NCBI RefSeq assembly: GCF_000717175.1
Contig: NZ_JNYD01000032.1
Coordinates: 1-63,816 of the forward strand
Source: Pseudonocardia autotrophica
GTDB taxonomy: Bacteria > Actinomycetota > Actinomycetes > Mycobacteriales > Pseudonocardiaceae
Reading direction: 5' to 3'
DNA length: 63,816 nt
Shown here: piece by piece, positions 30,190-38,875 of the stretch
Numbering within the stretch: position 1 is the stretch's first letter
Layout of the letters: each line of letters begins with the position of its first letter
Made by a program: the position numbers and the translations under genes
Notes under the pieces: model-generated
The model's input: the letters and a program-made list of their open reading frames with translations, nothing else
The model's database searches: none
Told to the model about the DNA's origin: nothing

Positions 30190-32001
30190 GTGAGCACTCT
30201 GCTGGACCTGCCCGAGAACGACTTCGACGACTTCGAGAACGACCTCGCCTCCGAGCGTGAGGACGGCGAGGACACCGAGAACGACGACACCGAGGACGAC
30301 GCCGCCGGCAGCGGTTTCGCCGAGCTGGGCCTCGCGCCCGGCATCCTCGGCGTGCTCGCCGAGCTCGGTTACGAGAGCCCCAGCCCCATCCAGGCCGAGG
30401 CGATCCCCTCCCTGATCGAGGGCCGCGACCTGCTGGGCCAGGCCGCCACCGGCACCGGCAAGACCGCCGCGTTCGCGCTGCCGATGCTGCAGCGCCTGAG
30501 CGGGACCGACCGCCGGGGCGAGCGCCGCCCGTTCGGCCTGGTCCTCGCCCCCACCCGCGAGCTGGCCATGCAGGTCAACGACGCGATCACCCGCTACGGC
30601 TCCGAGATCGGCGCGCGCGTGCTCGCCGTCTACGGCGGCGCCCCGATCGGCCCGCAGCTCGGCTCCCTCAAGCGGGGTGTCGACGTCGTCGTGGCCACCC
30701 CGGGCCGGGCGATCGACCTGATGAACCGCGGCGCGCTGTCGCTCGACGCGCTCGAGACCGTCGTGCTCGACGAGGCCGACGAGATGCTCGACATGGGCTT
30801 CGCCGAGGACATCGAGACGATCCTGCAGGCCACCCCGGACGAGCGGCAGGCGGTGCTGTTCTCCGCCACCATGCCGCGCCGCATCGAGTCGCTGGCCCGC
30901 GAGTACCTGCGCAACCCGGTCACCGTGCGGATCGCGCGCGAGGAGGTGCCGGCCGGCGAGGCGCCGCGTGTGCGGCAGACCGCCTACATGGTGCCGCGCA
31001 CCCACACCACCACCGCGCTGGGCCGCATCCTGGAGCTCGAGCGGCCCACCGCCGCGATCGTGTTCTGCCGGACCCGGGCGGACGTCGACGCCGTCACCGA
31101 GACCCTCACCGCCCGCGGCCTGCGGGCCGAGGCGCTGCACGGCGGCATGGACCAGGAGCACCGCACCCGCGTCGTCGAGCGGCTGCGGTCCGGCCGCACC
31201 GACCTGCTGGTCGCGACGGACGTCGCCGCCCGCGGGCTGGACATCGAGCAGCTCACGCACGTGGTGAACCACGACGTGCCGAAGTCGCCCGAGGCCTACG
31301 TCCACCGCATCGGCCGGGTCGGCCGCGCGGGCCGCGAGGGCGTCGCGATCACGCTGGTGCCCTCCGGTGCGATCCGGCACCTGCGCAACATCGAGCGGCT
31401 GATCGGCAAGAGCGTGCCGGTCGCCCCGGTGCCCACCGTCGCGGACCTCAAGCAGGCCCGCCTCGAGCGCACCCGCACCCAGCTGCACGAGCAGCTCGTC
31501 GCCGACCTGCGGGCCGACGCCGACTCGGACCCGGACGGCGTCCGGGCCATGGTCGAGTCGCTGGCCGGGGAGTTCGACGCGCTCGACGTCGCGGCCGCCG
31601 CGGTGCGGATCGTCCGTGCCGGCAGCACCACCGCCGACGACGAGATCGACATCCCCACGCTCTCCGCGCCCCGCGAGGGCCGTGGTCCCCGCGACCGGGC
31701 CCCGCGCGAGGGCCGTCCCGGTGGTCGCGGCCAGGGTGCCCGTCCGCCGAAGGCCGGGGCCACGCGCCTGTTCGTCTCCGCCGGGCGTGCCGCGGGCATC
31801 CGCCCGCAGGACATCGTGGGCGCGCTGGCCAACGAGTCGCGGCTGTCCGGCCGGGACATCGGGGCCATCCAGATCCACGAGCGGCACACGCTGGTCGAGA
31901 TCCCCGAGCACGCGGCGGACGACGTGCTGCGCTCCCTGCGCGGCGTCACCACCCTGAAGGGCCGGCGGGCCAACGTCCGCCGGGACCGCGCCACGAGCTG
32001 A
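30190..32001 (+). CDS. deaD: DEAD-box RNA helicase (DeaD/CsdA-like)
   Basis: A 603-residue ATP-dependent RNA helicase. An acidic 40-residue N-terminus precedes the Q motif (SPIQAEAIP). Motif I ATGTGKT is at 86-92; PTRELAMQ, DEADEMLD, SAT, ARGLDIEQ and HRIGRVGRAG follow. The C-terminus carries a DbpA-type RNA-binding domain (about 520-600, RLFVSAGRAAGIRPQDIVGA). It unwinds structured RNA in ribosome assembly and mRNA decay, especially in the cold. The GTG at 30190 is inferred from the conserved acidic start and codon position. A strong terminator follows. Confidence 0.95.
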   Translation: MSTLLDLPENDFDDFENDLASEREDGEDTENDDTEDDAAGSGFAELGLAPGILGVLAELGYESPSPIQAEAIPSLIEGRDLLGQAATGTGKTAAFALPMLQRLSGTDRRGERRPFGLVLAPTRELAMQVNDAITRYGSEIGARVLAVYGGAPIGPQLGSLKRGVDVVVATPGRAIDLMNRGALSLDALETVVLDEADEMLDMGFAEDIETILQATPDERQAVLFSATMPRRIESLAREYLRNPVTVRIAREEVPAGEAPRVRQTAYMVPRTHTTTALGRILELERPTAAIVFCRTRADVDAVTETLTARGLRAEALHGGMDQEHRTRVVERLRSGRTDLLVATDVAARGLDIEQLTHVVNHDVPKSPEAYVHRIGRVGRAGREGVAITLVPSGAIRHLRNIERLIGKSVPVAPVPTVADLKQARLERTRTQLHEQLVADLRADADSDPDGVRAMVESLAGEFDALDVAAAAVRIVRAGSTTADDEIDIPTLSAPREGRGPRDRAPREGRPGGRGQGARPPKAGATRLFVSAGRAAGIRPQDIVGALANESRLSGRDIGAIQIHERHTLVEIPEHAADDVLRSLRGVTTLKGRRANVRRDRATS

Positions 32002-32015
32002 CCCGCGCACGGCCG

Positions 32016-32051
32016 AAGGGCCCCGCACCTCCTCCGAGGTGCGGGGCCCTT
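32016..32051 (+). terminator. Strong terminator between deaD and ldt
   Basis: A perfect 16-bp stem (AAGGGCCCCGCACCTC with its complement) and CTCC loop lie between convergent genes. The A/T ends make it bidirectional. Confidence 0.88.
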
Positions 32052-32061
32052 CGTCGTGGAT

Positions 32062-32556
32062 CTAGTGGATCTCCACTTCGTCGCCGACCTCCAGGTCGTC
32101 GTACCAGGCGACGGCGTCGTCGTGGCCCAGGTGCACGCAGCCCGCGGACGGGTTCTGCGGGTTGCCCTCGTGGAAGGCGATGCCGCCGTCGGCGAAGAAC
32201 ACCGAGTACGGCATCGGGGCGTCGTTGAACTCCGCGGACCGGTGGTCCTTGTCCTTCCACTGGACCTCGAAGTCCCCGGTGGGGGTCTCCTTGCCCTGCC
32301 CGCCGTGCGAGATGCCGACCGGGCCGCGGGTGACCTTGCCGTCGTGGATCAGCCAGGCCTGGTTGTGGGCGAGGTCGACGCACGCCCGGGCGTGCTTCGA
32401 GCACGGCGTGCCGTCGGTCTGGTTCCAGTGCCCGTCGTCGGCGAACGCCGCGCCGGTGAGGGCCGCGCCGCCGAGCAGCGCGGTGAGTGCGCCGGTCGCG
32501 GCGAACCCGGTGATGCGTCGCCGGCGGCCCTCGGCGCGCCAGGCGTGTCGTGCCAT
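32062..32556 (-). CDS. L,D-transpeptidase (YkuD family)
   Basis: A 164-residue exported protein. The basic start (MARHAWRAEGRRRR) and a hydrophobic stretch (residues 15-38, ending near AAFADDG) form a signal peptide. The YkuD domain has the catalytic motif HEGNPQNPSAGCVHLG, with the His-Ser-Gly-Cys arrangement needed for 3,3 cross-links or for attaching proteins to peptidoglycan. The protein is short and lacks Ig-like domains of LdtMt2-type enzymes, so it is a minimal member. It is divergent from ilvD across 207 bp. Confidence 0.9.
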   Translation of the reverse strand: MARHAWRAEGRRRRITGFAATGALTALLGGAALTGAAFADDGHWNQTDGTPCSKHARACVDLAHNQAWLIHDGKVTRGPVGISHGGQGKETPTGDFEVQWKDKDHRSAEFNDAPMPYSVFFADGGIAFHEGNPQNPSAGCVHLGHDDAVAWYDDLEVGDEVEIH

Positions 32557-32763
32557 CTTCTCGTCGTCCCTTCGCCCGTTCCCGAAGCCGCAACGACGGC
32601 GCGCGATACAGGTGACGGGCCGTGACCGCAAGTCGACCGGACGTGCCGGGAGTCCGGATCGTCCCCGTCGATCTTGTGTCTCCGAGGGGCTGCCGAGGCG
32701 GCCGTGAGGGAGCACGATGACCCTTGAGCCCACCACGGATCGCGATCGACGAGGAGCGCCTCC

Positions 32764-34443
32764 ATGCCCGATCTCAAGCCCCGGTCCCACCAGGTCACCG
32801 ACGGCATCGAGCGCACGGCCGCCCGCGGCATGCTCCGGGCCGTCGGGATGCGCGACGCGGACTTTGCCAAACCGCAGATCGGCATCGCGTCGAGCTGGAA
32901 CGAGATCACCCCGTGCAACCTGTCGCTGCAGCGCCTGGCGCAGGCGGCGAAGGAGGGCGTGCACCGCGCCGGCGGCTACCCGATGGAGTTCGGCACGATC
33001 TCGGTGTCCGACGGCATCTCCATGGGCCACGTGGGCATGCACTACTCGCTGGTCAGCCGCGAGATCATCGCCGACTCGGTGGAGACGGTCGTGGAGGCCG
33101 AGCGGCTCGACGGCACCGTCCTGCTCGCCGGCTGCGACAAGTCCCTGCCCGGGATGCTGATGGCCGCCGCCCGGCTCGACCTGGCCGGGGTGTTCGTCTA
33201 CGCCGGGTCGATCCTGCCCGGCCACGTCGACGGCCGCGAGGTCAACATCGCCGACGCGTTCGAGGCCGTCGGGGCGTGCGCGCGCGGGCTGATCAGCCGC
33301 GAGGAGCTGGTCGAGATCGAGCGGGCGATCTGCCCCGGCGAGGGCGCGTGCGGCGGCATGTACACGGCGAACACGATGGCCAGCGCGGCCGAGGCACTGG
33401 GCATGGCGCTGCCGGGCTCGGCCAGCCCGCCCGCGGTCGACCGGCGGCGCGACGGCATCGCCCGCGCCTCCGGCGAGGCCGTGGTCGGGCTGCTGGAGAA
33501 GGGGATCACCGCCCGGCAGATCCTGACCCGGGAGGCGTTCGAGAACGCGATCGCGGTCGTCCTGGCGTTCGGCGGGTCCACCAACGCCGTGCTGCACCTG
33601 CTCGCGATCGCCGCCGAGGCCGGGGTGCCGCTGGAGCTCGACGACTTCAACCGGATCGGCGAGCGTGTCCCGCACCTGGCCGACGTGAAGCCCTTCGGCG
33701 CGCACGTGATGAGCACGGTCGACCAGGTCGGCGGCGTGCCCGTCGTGATGAAGGCGCTGCTCGACGCCGGCCTCCTGCACGGTGACGCCCTCACCTGCAC
33801 CGGGCGCACCGTCGCCGAGAACCTGGCGGAGATCGACCCGCCGGGCCTCGACGGCACGGTGATCCGCGACCTCAGCGACCCCATCCACCCGACGGGCGGC
33901 CTGACCATCCTGCGCGGCTCGCTCGCGCCCGACGGCGCCGTGGTGAAGAGCGCCGGGTTCGACGCCGCCGAGTTCCGCGGGCGCGCGCGGGTGTTCGACG
34001 GCGAGCAGGGCGCGCTCGACGCCGTCACGGACGGCACCGTCGTCCCCGGCGACGTCGTGGTGATCCGGTACGAGGGCCCGCGCGGCGGGCCGGGGATGCG
34101 GGAGATGCTCGCCGTGACCGGGATGATCAAGGGCGCCGGGCTGGGCAAGGAGGTCCTGCTGGTCACGGACGGTCGGTTCTCCGGGGCGACGACCGGCCTG
34201 TGCATCGGGCACGTCGCGCCGGAGGCGACCGACGGCGGCCCGATCGCGCTGGTGCAGGACGGCGACCCGATCGTGCTGAACATGGCCACCAAGACCCTCG
34301 ACCTGGACGTCTCTGAGGAGGAGCTGGAGAAGCGGCGGACGGACTGGACGCCGCGCGACCCGGGGCGGCGTCGGGGCGTGCTCGCGAAGTACGCGAGACT
34401 CGTGGGGTCGGCGGCGCAGGGGGCGGTCTGCTCCCAGGACTAG
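32764..34443 (+). CDS. ilvD: Dihydroxy-acid dehydratase
   Basis: A 559-residue iron-sulfur dehydratase of valine, leucine and isoleucine synthesis, turning dihydroxy acids into 2-oxo acids. The signature [16 protein letters not shown] and later [22 protein letters not shown] and [20 protein letters not shown] are present, with the cluster cysteines in [17 protein letters not shown] and [13 protein letters not shown]. The ATG follows CGAGGAGCG. The product of KARI is its substrate, and a broken KARI gene lies at the window start, so an intact ilvC must exist elsewhere for the pathway to work. Confidence 0.96.
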   Translation: MPDLKPRSHQVTDGIERTAARGMLRAVGMRDADFAKPQIGIASSWNEITPCNLSLQRLAQAAKEGVHRAGGYPMEFGTISVSDGISMGHVGMHYSLVSREIIADSVETVVEAERLDGTVLLAGCDKSLPGMLMAAARLDLAGVFVYAGSILPGHVDGREVNIADAFEAVGACARGLISREELVEIERAICPGEGACGGMYTANTMASAAEALGMALPGSASPPAVDRRRDGIARASGEAVVGLLEKGITARQILTREAFENAIAVVLAFGGSTNAVLHLLAIAAEAGVPLELDDFNRIGERVPHLADVKPFGAHVMSTVDQVGGVPVVMKALLDAGLLHGDALTCTGRTVAENLAEIDPPGLDGTVIRDLSDPIHPTGGLTILRGSLAPDGAVVKSAGFDAAEFRGRARVFDGEQGALDAVTDGTVVPGDVVVIRYEGPRGGPGMREMLAVTGMIKGAGLGKEVLLVTDGRFSGATTGLCIGHVAPEATDGGPIALVQDGDPIVLNMATKTLDLDVSEEELEKRRTDWTPRDPGRRRGVLAKYARLVGSAAQGAVCSQD

Positions 34444-34468
34444 CGCCGGAACGCGCACGAGGAGCGGT

Positions 34469-35248
34469 GTGGGCAAGAAGCAGCAGTCGCGGGGCCAGAA
34501 GCGGGCGGCGAAGGTCGCGGCGCGGCGGAAGAAGGCCGGGCGGCCGCACGAGCCGCTGCGTCCCGTCACCACCCTGCCCGGCCTCGACGAGTACGGGCCC
34601 GCCGACGGCCTCGGGCAGGACCTCGTCGAGGAGCTGCAGCCCGTCGACGAGATGCGCTACGCCGTCGCGGAGATCCGCACCGTGCGGGCGGTCGGCCCGT
34701 ACGACGGCAACCCGGAGTGGCTGGAGGTCCTGGAGGCCAACGTCGCCGCGCTCGCCGAGGCCGGGGAGGACGACCTGGTCGTCGAGATCATCGACGACCG
34801 GGTGCGGCGGGCCGTCGCGGACACCCTCGCCTCGTCGTCGCCCGAGCCGGCCCGGGAGGAGGTCCGGTGCCTGGTGGCGTCGGACGGCGAGACCGCGCCG
34901 GCCGACCTGGCCCCGGGCGAGCCCGGCGGCGCGCCCGCGCAGGCCCTGGCCTTCGCCGTCCTGCTCGGCTGGCTCGCCAACAGCGGCCCGCGGCCGATCC
35001 CGGCGGCCGCCCGCACGCGCGTCCCGGAGTGGGTCCGCTCGACCCTGGGCGACGGGGCGGCCGCGGCCGTCGACCGGGTGATCGGGATCCTCGGCTCGGA
35101 TGCCGACCGTGCGGAGGCGATCGGCCCGGTCGCCGAGGAGCTGGGCGACGACTACCTCGCCGCCCTCATGTGGATCGCCGCCGGCCTCGTCGCCCTCTAC
35201 GGCGAGGGCTCGACCGACTACCTACCCGGCGTCGACGCCGAGGGCTGA
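34469..35248 (+). CDS. Hypothetical protein with basic N-terminus
   Basis: A 259-residue protein I do not recognise. The first 30 residues are strongly basic (KKQQSRGQKRAAKVAARRKK), suggesting nucleic-acid contact. The rest is acidic and helical, with Ala-rich helices around 150-180 and 215-245 and no membrane segment. Its GTG lies 25 bp after ilvD, so it may be co-transcribed with it. No catalytic motif is visible. A 40-bp repeat follows its stop. Confidence 0.7.
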   Translation: MGKKQQSRGQKRAAKVAARRKKAGRPHEPLRPVTTLPGLDEYGPADGLGQDLVEELQPVDEMRYAVAEIRTVRAVGPYDGNPEWLEVLEANVAALAEAGEDDLVVEIIDDRVRRAVADTLASSSPEPAREEVRCLVASDGETAPADLAPGEPGGAPAQALAFAVLLGWLANSGPRPIPAAARTRVPEWVRSTLGDGAAAAVDRVIGILGSDADRAEAIGPVAEELGDDYLAALMWIAAGLVALYGEGSTDYLPGVDAEG

Positions 35249-35286
35249 CCACGCAGGTCCGTGTGTGGCCCCGTGCCTCGGGCGAG
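35247..35286 (+). repeat. Flanking repeat A (left of the tandem-DDN gene)
   Basis: It contains ACGCAGGTCCGTGTGTGG and ends CGGGCGAG. It matches 36398-36436 at about 80 percent with a 1-nt gap. It starts at the stop codon of the upstream gene. Confidence 0.55.
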
Positions 35287-35289
35287 TAG

Positions 35290-36276
35290 TCACGCGTCCT
35301 GGACCGCGAAGACGGGGTAGCGCTCGGCCAGGGGCGCGAGTTGCTCGATCGAGGGGTGGGGCGGCAGATCGAAGTAGTACCGCGCCGCCCGCGCGGGGGA
35401 GCGGGACAGCGCGCGACGCTGCAGGAACGCGTGCAGGATCGGGGCGCGGTCGGGCACTGCCACCGGGGTGAGCCGCACCCGTCGGGCGTCGCCGTGCCGG
35501 AGCACGGCCTCGCCCCCGGCCGCGCGCAGGTTGCGCACCCACTCCGACTCGCCCGCCAGGGACACCAGGTAGTCGCGGTCCGCGTGCCGTGCGACGACGA
35601 CCGCGATCCGCCGCGGCAGCCCGGTACGGCGCCCCCGCACCTCCAGCGAGACCGTGTTCCCCGGGGTCAGGCCGCGCGCCGCGAGCCGTTCGACGGCGGC
35701 GTTCACCCGGTGGCCGAGCGCCGGCGGCAGGGCGTTGGTACGGCGGCGGGCCGGTGCGCCGGGAGTGCTCCCGGGCGGCACGTCGGACGTAATCCGGAAG
35801 ACGGGAAAGTCCCCGGCGATCCGTTCGAACTCCGCGAGCGGGGCGTCGGAGGGCACCCGCAGGTGGGGCCGGGCGCCGGGGGCGAGCTGCAGGTAGCGCC
35901 GCAGGATCGGGGCCCGGGCGGCCGGCTCGAGCTCGTCGAGGTGCACCGCCTCGCGCCCGCGCCGACGCAGCACCGCCCGCCCACGCGCGGCGCGGACGTT
36001 GCGCACCCACTCGGCGCGCTCGCCGAGCATCGACACCAGGTACCGCCGGCCCTCCTGCTCGACGACGACGACCGGCAGCGCGATGGTCCGACCCGACCGC
36101 CGCGCGGTCACCTCCAGCGTCGCCGCCCGGCGCGGCGACAGCAGGCCTGCGGCGAACTGCGCCGCTGCCAGGTGGTTCATCGCCCGGGCGAGCCGGCCCG
36201 GTCGTCCGCCCCGATACATCCACCGCTTCAGCGCGTGCAGCCACTCGACCGACCGAGCGCGGTTGCCACCGGTCAT
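35290..36276 (-). CDS. Tandem deazaflavin (F420)-dependent nitroreductase-like protein
   Basis: A 328-residue protein made of two DDN-fold domains. Domain 1 (about 15-155) has LLSPRRAATLEVTARRSGRT, then RRYLVSMLGERAEWVRNVRAARG. Domain 2 (about 185-325) has GLTPGNTVSLEVRGRRTGLP, then RDYLVSLAGESEWVRNLRAAGG. DDN proteins use F420H2 to reduce quinones or nitro compounds and normally have one domain of about 150 residues. The two halves align segment by segment, including the LVS-GE-EWVRN-RAA signature, so this is an internal duplication. It is bracketed by a 40-bp repeat. Confidence 0.82.
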   Translation of the reverse strand: MTGGNRARSVEWLHALKRWMYRGGRPGRLARAMNHLAAAQFAAGLLSPRRAATLEVTARRSGRTIALPVVVVEQEGRRYLVSMLGERAEWVRNVRAARGRAVLRRRGREAVHLDELEPAARAPILRRYLQLAPGARPHLRVPSDAPLAEFERIAGDFPVFRITSDVPPGSTPGAPARRRTNALPPALGHRVNAAVERLAARGLTPGNTVSLEVRGRRTGLPRRIAVVVARHADRDYLVSLAGESEWVRNLRAAGGEAVLRHGDARRVRLTPVAVPDRAPILHAFLQRRALSRSPARAARYYFDLPPHPSIEQLAPLAERYPVFAVQDA

Positions 36277-36397
36277 CCGGCACCCCTCCGTCGGCCATGC
36301 TCCCGGCGGGCCGCTCCGGCCGAGAAGAGCCGTTGGGCCCGGGCCGTCCGCGTGGTCCGCAGATCCCGCAACCCGATCCACACCCACGTCGAGGGTC

Positions 36398-36436
36398 GAC
36401 TACGCAGGTCCGCGTATGGTCCGCGCCCGGGGCGAG
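36398..36436 (+). repeat. Flanking repeat B (right of the tandem-DDN gene)
   Basis: It contains ACGCAGGTCCGCGTATGG and ends GGGGCGAG, in the same orientation as repeat A 1151 bp away. It lies just upstream of the LLM oxidoreductase start and could also hold its promoter. Confidence 0.55.
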
Positions 36437-36451
36437 CGGGACCATCCCGGC

Positions 36452-37384
36452 ATGTCGACGGAGCCGATCGGGGTCGTGGTCATCCCCGGCGCGGGCTGGC
36501 GGGCGGCCGACGTGCGGGAGGTCGCCCGGGCGGCCGAGGACGCGGGTTACGCGGCGGTGCTGAGCGCCGAGGTGAACAGCGACACGCTCACCACGGCCCA
36601 GGTCATGGGTGGCGCGACGAGCCGGATCCGGGTCGGGACCTGGGTGGCCGACATCTACCTGCGCCACTCGTACGTGCTCGCGAAGGGGGCCGGGCTGATC
36701 GCCGACGACACGGGCGGCCGGTTCGTGCTCGGCCTCGGCGTGAGCCACCAGCCGGTCAACACCGCGCTCGGCATCGCGATGGGCGAACCGGGCGCCGACC
36801 TGCTGCGCTACACCGCCGAGCTGCGCGACTGGTTCGCCGGCAAGGGCCCGGTCACGCACCTGCCGCAGCAGCCCGCGCCGGTCGCGGTGCCGATCCACCA
36901 CGCGACGCTCGGGATGCGCGCCGTCGAGCGGGCCGCCGAGGTCGCCGACGGGATCATGCCGACGATGTGGTCGCCGGAGCGGACGGAACGCAGCCGCGAG
37001 GCGATCGTCCGGGGCCGGCATCGGGCCCCGCAACTCGGCCCGCTGGAGGTGACGCTCGGGATCCCGACCTTCGTCGGCGACGACCTGCCCACCCTCCGCG
37101 ACCTCGCGCGGCAGAACCTCGCGCTCTACACGACCTTCCCGTTCTTCCGCCGGATGTGGCGCTCCGAGGGGTACGTCGAGGAGACCGACCGGATGGCGCG
37201 GGGCGAGGGCGGCGCCGCGCTGAGCGACCGCCTCCTCGACTCGTTCTGCCTGCTCGGTCCGGTGCCGCGGTGCCGGGAGCGGCTGGCGCGCTACCGCGAG
37301 GCCGGGGTGGAACTGCCGATCCTCGTGCCGCCCATCGGCCCCGCCGCCGCCCTCGCCGTCCTGGACGCCCTCGTCCCTGGGTGA
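36452..37384 (+). CDS. LLM-class F420-dependent oxidoreductase
   Basis: A 310-residue luciferase-like TIM barrel. Visible features are the N-terminal strand IGVVVIPGAGWRAADVREV, RIRVGTWVADIYLRHSYVLAK, the cofactor-binding GRFVLGLGVSHQPVN and LGMRAVERAAEVADGIMP near the middle. It reduces or oxidises small organic substrates using F420. The neighbour on the left is another F420-type protein. The ATG at 36452 is preferred over the longer ORF. It converges on the DsbA-like gene, with a short hairpin (37385-37401) between their ends. Confidence 0.85.
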   Translation: MSTEPIGVVVIPGAGWRAADVREVARAAEDAGYAAVLSAEVNSDTLTTAQVMGGATSRIRVGTWVADIYLRHSYVLAKGAGLIADDTGGRFVLGLGVSHQPVNTALGIAMGEPGADLLRYTAELRDWFAGKGPVTHLPQQPAPVAVPIHHATLGMRAVERAAEVADGIMPTMWSPERTERSREAIVRGRHRAPQLGPLEVTLGIPTFVGDDLPTLRDLARQNLALYTTFPFFRRMWRSEGYVEETDRMARGEGGAALSDRLLDSFCLLGPVPRCRERLARYREAGVELPILVPPIGPAAALAVLDALVPG

Positions 37385-37388
37385 CCGC

Positions 37389-38048
37389 TCATGCGGAGCG
37401 GGTCCGGCCCTCCTCCCACGCCTGCTCCAGCAGCTGGAGGAGGGCGTCGGCAGGCTGGGCACCGGAGGCGCCGTAGGTCGCGTCGACCACGAAGAAGGGG
37501 ACGCCGGTGATGCCGTAGCGGCGGGCCTGGTCCTCGTCGGCGCGGACGGCGTCGAGGTACTCGTCGGATCCCAGGACGCGGTCGACGGCCGCGGCCGGCA
37601 GCCCGGCGTCGAGGGCGAGGCGGCGCAGGGCCTCGGGCTCGCCGATCGGCTCGCCCTCGGCGAAGTACCCCTGCTGCAGGCGCTCCTTCAGCGTCTCCTG
37701 CAGTCTCGCGCCGCCCTCGTCCCAGGCCAGGTGGAGGAGCCGGTGGGCGTCGACCGTCGATCCGTCCTGCGCCTTCTCGAACCGGAACTCCACGCCCTCC
37801 GCGGCACCCATGTCCGTCATCCGGTCGTGCATCGCGCGGACCTGGGCGCGGTCGCTGCCGAACTTCGCCGCGAGCCGCTCCTCGCGGTCGCCCTGGTGCC
37901 GCCGCGGCGCCCCGGGGTCGAGCTCGAAGCTGCGGTAGCGCACCTCGACCTCGTCGGCGTGCGGGAAGCGGGCCAGCGCCGCGGCGAACCGGCGCCGGCC
38001 CAGCACGCACCACGGGCAGACGACGTCGGACCAGATCTCGACCTTCAC
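37389..38048 (-). CDS. DsbA-family oxidoreductase (FrnE-like)
   Basis: A 219-residue thioredoxin-fold protein with CPWC at residues 11-14 and the cis-Pro region GITGVPFFVVD near 178. The helical insert between them is typical of the FrnE/2-hydroxychromene-2-carboxylate isomerase group. There is no signal peptide, so it acts in the cytosol, probably as a disulphide or mycothiol-linked reductase or isomerase. It stands alone and is divergent from the sigma factor gene. Confidence 0.9.
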   Translation of the reverse strand: MKVEIWSDVVCPWCVLGRRRFAAALARFPHADEVEVRYRSFELDPGAPRRHQGDREERLAAKFGSDRAQVRAMHDRMTDMGAAEGVEFRFEKAQDGSTVDAHRLLHLAWDEGGARLQETLKERLQQGYFAEGEPIGEPEALRRLALDAGLPAAAVDRVLGSDEYLDAVRADEDQARRYGITGVPFFVVDATYGASGAQPADALLQLLEQAWEEGRTRSA

Positions 38049-38154
38049 CCCTCGCCCAACCGCGGAGGCGTCAACCCGATTCCGCCGTCCGGCTCACAGG
38101 CTCCTCTCAGCGCCGTCCTACCGCTCGGCGAGCGGTTCGGGCCATGGTCGTGGA

Positions 38155-38787
38155 GTGGTACTGAGGGGGAGACGGGAGACGGGGGAGCGCGCGAGACGGC
38201 CGGAGGGACCGGACCGGGAGATCGTGGCGCGGGCGTCGGCGGGGGATCCGGCGGCCGTCGCGGAGGTCCTGCGGATCGTGCGGCCGTTCGCGCTGCGCTA
38301 CTGCCGCGCGCGGATGGGGACGGCGCTGCCGGGCCTGACGGCCGAGGACCTGGCCCAGCAGGTCTGCATCGGCGTGCTCGGGGCGCTGCCCCGCTACGAG
38401 GACCGCGGCCGGCCGTTCCTGGCGCTGGTGCACCGGATCGCCGTGCACGAGGTGGGCGACGCCTACCGCGCCGCCGCGCGCAGCCCGGAGCTGGCCGACC
38501 TGGTCCCGGACCGCCCGGACCGCTCGGCCGGGCCCGAGGAGCGGGCGCTGGCGCACGACGACGTCGCCCGGCTGCGGCCGGTCCTCGACCGGCTGAGCGC
38601 GGCCGCCCGCGAGGTCCTGGTACTACGGGTCGTCGTGGGCCTGTCGGCCGACGAGACGGCGGCGGTCGTCGGCAGCACGCCGGGCGCGGTCCGGGCGATG
38701 CAGCACCGCGCGCTCACCACCCTGCGCCGGCACGCGGAGGCCGAGGGGCTCTCGCCGCCGGCGACCGCGGAGATCACATCCCGCTGA
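38155..38787 (+). CDS. ECF-size sigma factor (ShbA/SigD-like)
   Basis: A 210-residue sigma factor with region 2 (AVAEVLRIVRPFALRYCRAR, LTAEDLAQQVCIGVLGALPRY) and region 4 (LSAAAREVLVLRVVVGLSADETAAVVG, then AVRAMQHRALTTLRR). The C-R-A-R segment and QVCIGVLGALP recall ShbA of Streptomyces and SigD of mycobacteria, which control the principal sigma gene or stringent and stationary genes. No anti-sigma gene follows. The GTG at 38155 is the first in frame; a GTG at 38224 is an alternative. Confidence 0.85.
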   Translation: MVLRGRRETGERARRPEGPDREIVARASAGDPAAVAEVLRIVRPFALRYCRARMGTALPGLTAEDLAQQVCIGVLGALPRYEDRGRPFLALVHRIAVHEVGDAYRAAARSPELADLVPDRPDRSAGPEERALAHDDVARLRPVLDRLSAAAREVLVLRVVVGLSADETAAVVGSTPGAVRAMQHRALTTLRRHAEAEGLSPPATAEITSR

Positions 38788-38875
38788 GCTGCGGCGCGCC
38801 GGGATGTCCGGCCCCCTTACCTCCCGGCAACACGCCGGATCCGGTGCCGACACACGGGAGATCCACCGTGGCGGT

